From Nageia nagi (Eukaryota > Pinophyta): a stretch of DNA of 64,000 bases. The notes under the pieces were generated by a model that saw only the letters and a program-made list of their open reading frames with translations, was not told where the DNA came from and did no database searches. Every line of letters begins with the position of its first letter. Position 1 is the stretch's first letter. Below are positions 40,701-52,700 of this stretch, piece after piece. The stretch lies in contig JBITNC010000001.1 of NCBI GenBank assembly GCA_050084985.1, forward strand, positions 80,476,001-80,540,000. The letters run 5' to 3'. The position numbers and the translations under genes are program-made.

Positions 40701-43700
40701 GAGGTTAAGCATCCTATTAGGGATGAGGATGTGCTAGTGCCACATCCTTCGTCACCATGTGTTGTGAGGAGCAAGCAGAGGACATATAAGAGGACTGGGA
40801 CGAGGGGAAAGAGGCGATTGCATTGATTGCAACGCTAGTAGTTTAGAACTTTAGAGTTAGACTCTTAGAATCTAGACTCAATTTTTATTCCAACACTAGT
40901 AGTCTTTAGACTTAACTATTTTGAAGTTTAGAACTAATTCACTTTATGAGTTTATGATTATATACATTGTTGTATTTATTATTTTTGATGATCATTAATG
41001 GTCACAAACAATCAATGATTATTGCAGCTCTCTAATTTTGTATTTAAATATGTTTTTGTATTTTTTTCACAAAATGTTCATGATTTTTTTTGCCAAGTTT
41101 GGGTACTGAGTTTTCCACGAGTACTCTCCAAATTTTTCTTGGCCGAGTGATTTCCGAGCCCAAGTATTCCAACCTTAAGAAAAACTATCCAAGACCAGGT
41201 ATGTTTAGGAGATGACGATCTCCATGATATTATCACTCTAGAAGAGATAATTGTTTTGTATGAGAGAAATGAAGAATGAATTTTCAAGGAGGAGGAAAAA
41301 TTCATGCTGAAGGAATTGGAAAGCAAGAAAGAAAGAAAGTATATTAATATCCACAAGTGACCAAAAGCAATCAATGGGATTGGATCATACATGGTAAGTG
41401 TGCTAGCAATTCAGGGTCAAGATTGAACCCCACAAAAGCTAAAGGCTCAAAGAAGAAAAAAACTACAATAAGATGCAAAGGGTCAAAGCCCTAAAAAAGA
41501 AATCAAAGCTATAACATGAAGTACTATATCTGTCAAGCTAGGGGGAATGTGAAGATGCTGTCAAGACTAGTGTCGTGGTCGAGTCACTCTGATCTCTAGA
41601 ACCAAAACCTATATCTGCCTTGAAAAAGGATGTAATTTGTTGACATTAGGAAGGAAGGGTGTCTCGTAGGCATCTCCTGGTGCACCAGGTAGGGTGGGGG
41701 GACACTTCCCTTCCCCTCCTATAGAGTGTCACACATCTCTGGTCTATATATTGGAAGGAGGAGATCGATCCGTAGGAGTCATGGAAAAGACAATAGTACC
41801 ATCCCCGAATCTCATAGTAGATTGAATAGCGAAAAATGAAGTGATCTTCAAACTTGGTCTCCAAATTGCACAAGCGGTAGAATCTTTGTTCGTGTGGTAT
41901 GTGATGGTTTGACACAATCCGTACTTGACATGAGCAAACCCAAAATTGATCGAGGAACATCTGCAACCCAAGAGGTAAGTGTAGTGTGTTGTATGTGGGG
42001 GTGATGATCAACCCTCCGTTAATCTACAGGAAGTGTTGAGAAAAGTCAAGTAACTTGGGCGTGAGCGACTTTTGGGGCGTAACCCAGGTACTCCAAATGT
42101 GTACTCTATATATCATCTCACAGATCGTCGACAACAAATCATCTAACACATTCGAGGGTTTGGACGAATCCTATGGGGGAAGTAGTTGATCATAAGAGAA
42201 GCTGCATCATTGTAGCATCTCTAAAACCTTAATGAACCAACAACTGCGAGAACTATGTGTGGCTAGGCCATCGACGAGGCCAAGGCCCTAGCAAGGAGTC
42301 TATCAGACCGACCGGAGATTGTGAAATCCTGGAGGCATCGAAGGTAGAGAACCAATGATGCAAGGGCCCACACCTAAAGTGGTTGGCAACCAAACTTTGC
42401 AAGGATAATGTGGTGTGGGCCAATCATCTTTGCTCCGAATGAAGCAGGATAATGTGTTGACCAAGATACTCTCTATCATGGCCCAATTTGATGCTCTCAA
42501 ACTAGGTCCCCATATCTTTACACCATAGAGTACGGTGGGAGTGATGGAATAGTTGGAGCTTGGATAGTATGTCCTAGAAATGGAGTTGTACACATTGTCT
42601 CTCAAAGGAGGAAACCGTTGCATAACCACTCTGGACTCTGTTGTGCCCGCACAACACACCCTAAAATACAAGATTTTGGGGACCCTATTTTTGCAAAGGC
42701 CATGAGGTGCATTGCCTTAAGATTGGCTTTCAGCGATGGAGAGTTCATTCTGAAGAGTGCAAATATGATATCAAGGAGTGATTCAAGGAAATCTTGCGAC
42801 GAAGTCCCAAAAGAGTATCAAAGTATCCAGTCACCAGTTTTGGAGTCAAGGAGATAGGATTTAAGAGAGAGCATCGGAGCACGGATTTTTGGGTCTAGAA
42901 TGCAGTCAGTAGAGATAGGGTCGTCTTTCAAAATTTCAAGCTCACAAGTGCCAAATCTGAGAAAAATGAGCGTTTTTGCAAAGTTTAAGCCCGAGAGCAA
43001 TGGATGTAGCTAAGGTGACAAAAATAAGCATTTTTGTCAAGTACAGTAAAAAATGTACATTTTTGCACCATTTGAGCCCAAAAAGTTTGGAAATGGTCAA
43101 AAAATGCAAGGTTGAGTTCAAAATGGTCGCAAATGCTCAAAAATGCTAGAAATGATCGTTTTTTCACACTTAAGGCCTAGAAATGGGCGAAAATTAATAC
43201 TTTAAGCCTGGTAGTGCCGAAAATAATAGAAAATGACGAGTTTGAGCTCGAAAAGGCAAAAATGGTTGTTTTTGCATTGTTTGAGCTCGGAAATAATTCA
43301 AAATGTAGAGTTCGAGCTCGGAGGTGCCGAAAGAGGCATTTTGGTCGAGTTTGAACTCAAAAACATCGAGAATGGTCAAAAATGCACAGATTGAGTCCAA
43401 AATGGGTCGGAAATGAGAGTTTGAGTACCTCTAGCCCCAGGCTTGTTTTCCTAGCGTATTGAAAACCCAAATGAGGGAAAATGGTGTATGTTGTTCAAAG
43501 ATAAATGCAAATGGTGTCGGATTTCAAGTCCAAGAGCGTCATTGGAGAGATAAGGTGAATTCTATCACAATTAGGACTTGAACTTTTTGATTTTGACCAA
43601 ATCTAAGGCACTCAAATCCTAGGCGCAGTTTTTCAAGCCTATGGGAAAAACATAGAGATGATTTTTGGCACCTAGATTGTGGAGGAAAAGTGGAAATGCA

Positions 43701-46700
43701 TCAAGAGTCAAGTGTAACGCATAGATGGATGGAAATGATGGTTCTAAGGCATTTTAGATCTCAAAATTTCCATTTTTGAGCAAGTTTAGACTCCCAAAAG
43801 CTAGGTGCAAGCTTCCAAATTTTTTCAAATCCACTGGCATGAAAAATGGCACCAAGATTGACAAGATGGAAGTATTTTTTGACCAAAAATCAAGTTTAGA
43901 TGCTTGGGAACAAGGAAAAAAACCATTCTAAGCACATTTAATACTCAAAATTTTCAATTTTAAGCACTTTTGAGCATCATAAAGGCTAGACGTAGGTTTT
44001 CATGGTTATGGAATTCCAATGGAGTGAAAAATGGCACCTAGAATGAAAATTCATAAATTTTGTTCAAAACACAAGTTTGAGGGGTCAAATACATGGAAAA
44101 TGTGATTTTGAGCACATTTAGGTCTTGGAAATCTCAAATTTGAGCAAGTTTTGGGCATCAAAATGCTAGGTGCAGTTTTCCATATTTTTCAAAATCCATA
44201 GAGGTGAAAAATGGCACCTAACTTGGAGGGATAAGTGCAAAACTCATTACAAATTGATTCCAAGGTGTCCATTAGGTGAAAAACATTATTTCTAGCACAT
44301 TTAAACTTACAATTTTTCAATTTTGAGCAAGTTTTGAGCCCAAATTCTTAGGCACAAGTTTACAAGGTTATGGAAGTCCAATGGAATGAGTTTTGGCACC
44401 TAGCATGAGGAAAAAAGATAAATTGTCCAAAACTAGAGTTTGAAGGCTTGTGAGCAAGGAAAAGGGCATTTCAAGGCATTTTGGGTCTACAAAATTTCAC
44501 TTTTGAGCAAAGGAAATGCCCCAAAAGCATAGGCACATGTTTTCATGCCAATACAATCCCAAAGAAGTCTTTTTCAGCGCTTAAGTCAAGGAGGAAGATG
44601 GATTTTTTATCAAAAACCAGATTTTGAAGTCATAAATGGATAAAAGACCCCATTCTAAGCACATTTAAACTTGTAAATTTTCATTTTTTAGCAAGTTTAG
44701 GGGCACAAATATCTAGGAGCAGGTTTGAGGCCGTTTGAAGATCCATAGGACTGAAATCTAGCACCTAAGTTGTCAAGAATTCACAAATTTGGTCCAAAAG
44801 TCGTGTGAGCACTTCATTGTATGAAAAATGCCATTTAAAACACATTTAGGTCTACAAAAAAGTGATTTTGAACTCATTTAATGCCTCTAGCAGCTAGGCG
44901 CAGGTTTTCATCTCATTACAAATCCATAGAATTGAAAATCAGCGCCTAAGATGGAGAGATAAGTGCAAATTCACTTAAAAATCAAGTTAGACCCCTTCAT
45001 TGCATGGAGAAAGACATTCCAAGCACATTTAACTTTTCAAATTTTCAATTTTGAGCACATATAAGGCACCAAAAAGCTAGGTGCAATTTTTCCAATCTTT
45101 CCAAATCCATACAAGTGAAAACTAGCGCCTAACTTGAGGAGGAACATCAGATTTTGCTCAAAAAACGAAAATTTTGCCTTCATTGCATGTTAAATGGAAT
45201 TCTAAGCAACTTTAAACTTGAGAATTTTCAGATTTGAGCAAGTTTAAGTGCCCAAAAATCTAGAAGGCATTTTTCATTCCTATGGAAATTTTCACTTTTT
45301 TCTACCAAAAAAATCCATAGACATGAAAATCGAAAATTTTGCCAAAAACTTTAAATCTTTCCTAAAACCCCTTAAAAGCCGCAAAACCTCTCAAAATTTG
45401 CCAAGTACCTTATAATCCTATCTTCCATCCATCCATAAGCTCAAATCCACTTTTTAAAAATTTTCCAAATTTCGGACCACCCCTTTCTTTTTCAAAAAAT
45501 AGACCAAAAATCCACTTTTTCGAAAATTCCTCTCAAATTCCCTTGAAAATTTGCTACAATGATCACATCACAAGCAAATCCAAATTCAAAGAAAGGAGCT
45601 CAAAAGACTATCAGAAGGATCTAGAACGAGGATTTGGAGTTCCAATTTTTGCCATATTGATGCAAAATGCCTCGAAATGCATGCTAGAAGGCATCAATTT
45701 TTGTAAATATTTTATTTTTAGCATATTTTAATAGGATAAAACTATTCTCCCACTAAAACGATATTGTATTCTCAATTTAGCATTTAAATTAGCATTTTTA
45801 AGCTTTCTTAAGAATTAGGGCAACACCCTCAAATTTTGACCTAAAAAGTCTATAAATAGATCATAGGGGGTCACATTTTGAGGTAGAATGTTGTAGTCCA
45901 AAAAATTTCCATTTTTTTTCAAAACTGAAATTTTTTGAAATTGAGGAGCAAATTGATGTACTTGTCCAAAACTCCTTTGCAAACATAATACAAATGGCTA
46001 CAAGTTGATTAAAAGTGTGTTTTCATCTATGGGAGTGGTGGATTGATCTTTTTAGAGCAATGTCTGTAATTTGAACATTTTTTTGCCTTCTCTTTCAAAA
46101 CTTTCAAGTTTTAAAAGAATTTATTGTAAACTTTCCAAAATGTTTGAACTGTCTTGAATTGTTGCTAATTCATCAATTGCTTGTTAAAATGCTTAGTATT
46201 ATGAATCGACTTTCTCTTAAGACATCTTCCTAGACTTCTTGTTCAAAACCATTCACCTTCATTCATGCTTAGTCCACTTGGTTGCATCGATCCTGTTCTC
46301 AAAGTACTGATAATCAATTCTGCTCCTCGCTTATCTTTGGAATGATTGGACAATAGTCATTCATTTCAAAGACTTGATTGAATTGAACAAGACTTCTTAA
46401 CCGATCCGAGAGAAAGAACATTTTGACAATGCTAATTATGATTACCTCTTTGAAGTCTAGCCAGTATTCGACCTCATTCTCACCTTTTTCTTTTCTTTAT
46501 TTTACACTTTCTTTAAACTTATGGCAACTTTCGAACTATTGTAAGATACCACACCTCAGTCCCTACAAAAAACGTGAGTTAACAGTTATTTGGTATGTAA
46601 TTCGAATATGATCAAGAGTATGTTTGGATACATTAAATGGCAAAACATTGGTCTTACTAAGATTCACTACTAGCTCCTGCTTGGCACTGAAAGAGTCCAA

Positions 46701-49700
46701 GGCATCTACTAAGCACTAAAGACCCTCTAAGGTATGCGAGAGAAGCACAATGTCATCTGCAAATAGGAATATGGGTATAGGACTACCATGAAGGAGACAA
46801 CATGCCTCAAGACCTACAGTCTCTAAGATAAAGGACTCTAGTTCATCAATATATAGCTTGGAAAGGGTTGGCGAGAGTAGGATCCCTATTTCACACCAAT
46901 GTTGTTGGGAGTCCTATCAGAGAGTCCATCTAAGGTACGGAACCGACTTGAAACCCTCTCATATAGAGTCATGATGGCCGTAAGGCCAATCTTTGGAATC
47001 CCCAATCGTCTGAGCCTATCCATGAGTGTATGGTAGGGAACAATATCAAATACCTTCTGGAATTCCATGAAGTAGCAAAACATAGTGGACTTTTAGTACT
47101 TGGCCTCCTCAATGATAGCCCGCAATGTGAGGATGAGGTTAGAGGTACAGTGATCTCTATGGAAACCCGCCTATCCGCCTACTCTAAGGTCTCTTTCATA
47201 TGCAAACTAAGATATATAGTCCTCTAGCATGGTAGCATAGAGCTTCACCAAAGGTGGGAAAGCCAAAATAAATGACTTTGTTGAAGAGACTAGATAGGAA
47301 GGGGGCAGGATAGAACTTGCATGTTTAAGATATTCTGCTTGAAGGTCATCTGTGTATGAAGATTTACAAGAGTTGAGTTTCTTAATGGGCATATGGATCA
47401 TCGAGGGGAGGGGGGAGAAAGTGATGGCAGTGTGGTAGATCATTGTACAAGTGATTGGCATAGGTGCTCCAATCATGAAGAGAAATACGACTCAAGTTGT
47501 GTTTTTTTGGTAGAAAGGTGTGCCAGAAGGACTTGGGATGGTGATGGAGTGAGGTGATAATCTCGTGCCTTCTTTTGGCCAAGAAGTAACGTTTCTTGGT
47601 TGGTAAGAGGCGACAGTATGAGCGGTATGGATCATGAGAGGATTTGAAAATGGTGAGAGGAAGTATGGAGGATGAAAAGTTGAGTTGTTTGGTTAGAGAA
47701 AGAGAATGAAAATACTAAATTCTTTATAATTATGCAAGGTAGAAAGGGGACTTGTCTCCCACCCATGAGAAAGTGTACGCACACCTTTTTCATCCCCAGT
47801 ACGAGGGTATTTCATAGGAGACATTCCCTTCCAAAACCCTTTTGGAAAGGCAAGTGGGACGTCCTTGAGATGAGGAGTAGCCATAGGGTATTATTCCCAA
47901 GGATGCTAGCCTTGAGGGGATGCCATGAGGGAGGATTGTTCGTTCCCAAGGACGACACAAGTGAGCCCCCACTTACTTTAAAATAAACCAGATTTTTTTA
48001 AATTTTGCACCTTAGACATGAGGGGAGTGGGGCCCACAAAGGTATCGACCCCCTAAACCCTAAGAATATTTTATAATTGAAACAAGCATCCCCAAACTCA
48101 CATTGCTCACCGAAAAAAAAAAAAAACACAACAATGAAGAGAACAACAAGAGACCAGTAGGGAAATAGTTCAGTTGCACTTGATTCAATTCCTTAGATAA
48201 GTGTCGATTCCTTATTTATTGGATGGCCTTGGATTTGGTGCAATGGGTGGTTGCATGAAATAATTTAGGCCCTTCAACATGCAAGTAGTATCTTCAAGAC
48301 GAGGCATCTTGAATGAGAATCGATGCTTGGCCGCACCTGGACAAAAAGTGACCTTGGTCGGAACTTCTCAATGTTTTACAATTCCAACTTTTCAAGATTT
48401 TGCCACCACCTTTTGGAACCAAAATGGTACATTAATGAGTGATCTAGAGACTTATTTATAATGTGCATGATGACAAATGTGGACACTTGTCATTCCAGTA
48501 TTATGTACAGAGAATGAGCATGGTCGCACGAAAATGCAATTTCACCTTCGTTGCACTATACACAATAGTTAGAAATGCATTTATTCGAAATCATGCGACC
48601 ATCTATAGAATCAAAATGCTAAGATGACTAAGTCCAACAGGTGTCTTTATAACTTGTCAAATGATAGATGCCAACACCGGAGTGACAATTGTCGAAAACG
48701 TTGCATGAAAGTGCCTATGGTTGCTAAATGCAACTTCGCCTTGGTCACACCTGTTTCTAAAGTTGAAAATGTATCTTTTTAGAAACATGTGACCAACCCA
48801 CACAATTCCCAAGTTTCCTCCGCACTTATCCTGCATTTCAAATTTTGCGTCTATATCTTTTTGTTGAGACCTCACAACGGTAGATACTTGGAGTTTTCCT
48901 GGAATCATAGACCAAGAAGTTGTGTTTCGCTAATACCATGTTAAATCCCTAAAGCAACTTAACCAAGACAAAAAAATGGTGCAAAAAGGCTCAATTTGGG
49001 GCATCGACTTCTTAGATTTGTTGTAAATGCTCTTCCATTTTGTGAAAGAAAAAGCCCTCTACCTTACATTCACTTTCTGTAATCAAAATCATATATTAAG
49101 AGAGGTAGAAACAGGCAGAAACAGGTAGCTTAAGGAGTTGCTTATTTCAATAATTTCCAATAGAACACTCTCCATGTTTGAAATGATGGAATCAGTTCAC
49201 ATTTCTATCCACAATAAATATGGTCGTAGTATGAAATGGTGGAATAGACTCGCATCTCCCCGCAATAATCTGGAGATAAACTTGGTTGCAGTATGGCAAT
49301 CATACACCTGAAAGTTATGTTGTGGCTTCCACAACACGCCCCTAAATTCTAGCGAATTTTCGGGACCCACAAATTTTGGCAATAAAGATTCGCCCAATAG
49401 GAGTATCGAGTTGATGGTGTCCCGAGATCAGGAGGCATTGGAGACCAGAATTGGTGAAAAAGAGCAAAATTGAATTTTTGGTGGCAACAAAGCAAGATTT
49501 TGGCTAAGTCATCTTCAAGTGCAAGTATGAAAGGAGACAACCTCCTTGTCTTTTCCAAGACTTGAGCTAGACTTCTGAGAGATCCAGATGATCATCTCAA
49601 GCAATCAGGGCCAAATTTGACAAAGTCTAGAACAACTTTTGCCTTGGCGCATGTCGGAAGGGAGAAAAACTCCTTGACCCCAAGGAGACTTGCGCTAGGA

Positions 49701-52700
49701 TTGTCCTTTCCCCTTTTGGTGCAAATGCAAATCAAGACAACCTCCTTGACTCCTACAACACCTACGTTAGCATCCCAAAGACTTATATCAGCGACAAGGG
49801 TGAAATTGACTAAGTACTAGGCACAAAAATCTCTCCTAAACCCCAACGCAAGTGTCATAGGAGATAAAAATCTTAACTCAACCGAGATGTGCACCCAAAT
49901 CATGCATGCTTCCCTGGCGCAACTGTGACCCAAGACACCTTTCATAACTAACCTGGAACATGCACCAACCTCATAGTAGCTCCCAAAGACAATTTAAAAT
50001 GACAATGATGAATTTTGACTAAGTCTAGAGCATGTCTTCCTTAGGAGCAAGTCTAGATAGAGACAACCTTAATGACTCCCAAAGGACTTTAGCCAAGCTC
50101 AAAAACACTTTTTTAGCATGTGTGCAAGTCAAGACACCAGCGATGTCCTCTCCTAGACTTGCGTTGGGCTTTCTTGGCTAGTATCTCGGCACAAATGGGC
50201 ATCTAGACAAGCCCCATGACCCATAAAAGACTTGCACCAAGCTAGTACACACCATTCTAGCGCAAGTGCACATCAAGACAAAGGTGGTGACCTCCTTCGA
50301 ACCTGCACTAACCTTCCAAGAGCTGAAGGGGGTTATTCCATGCAATAAAGATCAAAATTGGCTAAGTATAGAGCATTTCTTCCTTAGACGCAAGTCTGGG
50401 TGAAGACAACCATCATGACTCCCTTCATACTTGCGCCAAGCTTCCCTCTTCTTCCTGGCACAAGTCCAAACCAAGACAAGATTGTTGACCCCTATAATAC
50501 TTGCACTAGGCTTGTCATCACTCCTGTTGGGGCAAATTTGGCCCAAGACACCCATCTTAACTTCCTGGAAACCTATGCTAGCCATGAAGCCAAAATTTGA
50601 GCGCATGACATGACCAAGGCAAGGATTATGACCTCCTTAACACCTACACCAGGCTCTCAAGTGCAAGCTCAAGCCAAGACACCCACGTTGCCCATCTAGA
50701 CACCTATGCCAAGCTTCCAGGTGCGAGTTCAAGTTCGAAGGAAGTTCAAGAACACAACTATCCCCAACAGGAGAACGATGAAGGTACAAGGTTCAATGTT
50801 GCAGAACAGAGAGTAGCAAATAAATTCGTTGATGTCAGTTGATGGAGGCCATTGCATCTTGGATAAAATATTTTTTATTTTATATTATTTTTGCATAATT
50901 CAGTGTTTTGGACCCCAAATTTTATAAATTTTTGTAAAAGTCTTGTGACATATGAGGATTTGCTAAAAGAAGTGTGGACATGATCTTGTAACACCATGTG
51001 GTGTATTTTTATTGGACCGATGGTAATTAGGGTTATTTTGAATAATTTTATTTTATTTTGAATTGGGGTTAGGGCAACACTTAGAGTTTCCATGCAAAAA
51101 CTATAAGTAACCCTAGAGGGCTCATTTGTAAGGGGATGGAATTTTGGAATTTGGACATGAACACTTGCAATTAGATGAGTAGAGTAATTCTTTCTATCCT
51201 ATGCTTGTTTATTGTGAATGTGGCTTGATCTTTTGAATGAAATTGCACAACTCCATTACTTTGTTACTATGATCTTGGACATGTAATGTTATCATTGGCA
51301 TGTGTTGCTTAGATGTTTGGAACATTTTGTAAACCTCTTAAAGGGTTGACAAAAGAGTAGTTGATTATTCTTTCGAAGTGTTAAATGTGATGCATGGTTA
51401 ATGATTGCTCATGGTAGGCAACTAGACTTGTATAATTCTGAAGTGTGTTCCCCTATGACTTTTAACATGAGAACTTCATCCACATGTTGAAAGTGTCATT
51501 GTAAGATCCCAATCACAAATTCAAGTGCAATTAAGCAAATTCAAATAAGTATGCATCAACGTCTGATCTAGGGCATCCAATTAAAGCTGAAACAATGCAA
51601 TAATACCAACGTATGGCCTAGAAAAGTAGATATAAGCATAAAACACCTCACAATGCGAACGCCTAGCCTATATAAGCATACATGCACAAAAGTAACCCAA
51701 CGATGCCAATATAGAAATATACACACAACAGCAATGAGATCCAAGTGCCCAACGGCTGTATTAATGATGTACAATGCACATTGATACAATACCAGGCCCA
51801 CAGGGCTCAATGTTATTCTTCAAGGAACCAACTAGAGCACAATGTCTGAACAAGTGTGATCAATGTTGGAATGGCAAAACAATGGATGAGACAACCTCAC
51901 TCCCTCAAACCTGGAAGCTCTGCTGCAGAACTCCAACACCTTGAAAAAATTGAACGTAGGAAAGCCACCGGATGGACTAAGATGCTACACCATAGTCATA
52001 GATCAATAGGATCCCTCAATCTATTAACCCTCCTAAATGCTACACCTAGGGATGTGCTTGACGCTGCGCCAAGAATTCTGTTCAATGGACAGTATGAGCA
52101 ATAATAATAATTATGTATATCCAACAATGATGCTCCAAGGCCTAATATAGCTCACCTTGGATCTGAATCTCATTTCAAATTCATCACCAAGTCCCACAAA
52201 CCCAACTATGCATAACTAGGGGTCATTCCAGGCCCAATGTGGGTATCTAGGCCTTCCTTATGCTCCATGTGGGTCCTCAAGCTCAATGTGGGTCTTAGAG
52301 CACATGCATGGGTCAAGGAGGCATGCATGGGTGCCTAGGAGGCATGTGTGGGTGTCATGGGCCAATGTGGGGATCTACAAGTCTCCCCAAGGTTTGTGCA
52401 TGTGTACAAGTGCTCCCAAACTCAATGTTGGGGCCATTAGGTGATTATCCATGCTCTAGTAGTGTCTAAATGCTATATAAACCTTGCAATTTCCACAATC
52501 ACTTTTTAGGATTTCCAAGTACATTAAATCACACTAAGCTACACTTGGGAGGCAAACGTCCCACTTGGGGCTCATAGTGGGGTCCAACGGCCCTTTATGT
52601 CTTCTATCCCAAGTAATATAACTAAAGAAACATTAAATAAGTAAATGTGTACAAAAAGGACTTCTAAGGATTCCATAATTAATTACAATGATCAAAGGGG

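Larger units (their letters stand above)
42639..46568 (+). mobile_element. Family A element, copy A3, inserted in an RTE-type LINE
   Basis: It starts TGTTGTGCCCGCACAACA with the family block and GGGGACCC, followed by irregular short repeats (42960-43440), a 182-bp tandem array (43490-45300) in place of the 75-bp units, and a promoter-like tail (GGGCAACACCC, CTATAAATAG near 45850). It ends around CCCTACA (46568). Both flanks are parts of one minus-strand LINE. No clean target duplication was found. Confidence 0.6.

Noticed and set aside
37860-41200. Terminal inverted repeats of the hAT element
   Set aside because: Loose similarity between 37905-37930 and 41090-41110 is too weak and lacks an 8-bp duplication.
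43490-45300. CRISPR or rDNA-type array
   Set aside because: Units are 182 bp, diverged and contiguous without unique spacers, in a plant nuclear context.
42634-46573. Target duplication of family A copy A3
   Set aside because: GACTC at the left edge has no match beside any plausible right end near 46550-46570.
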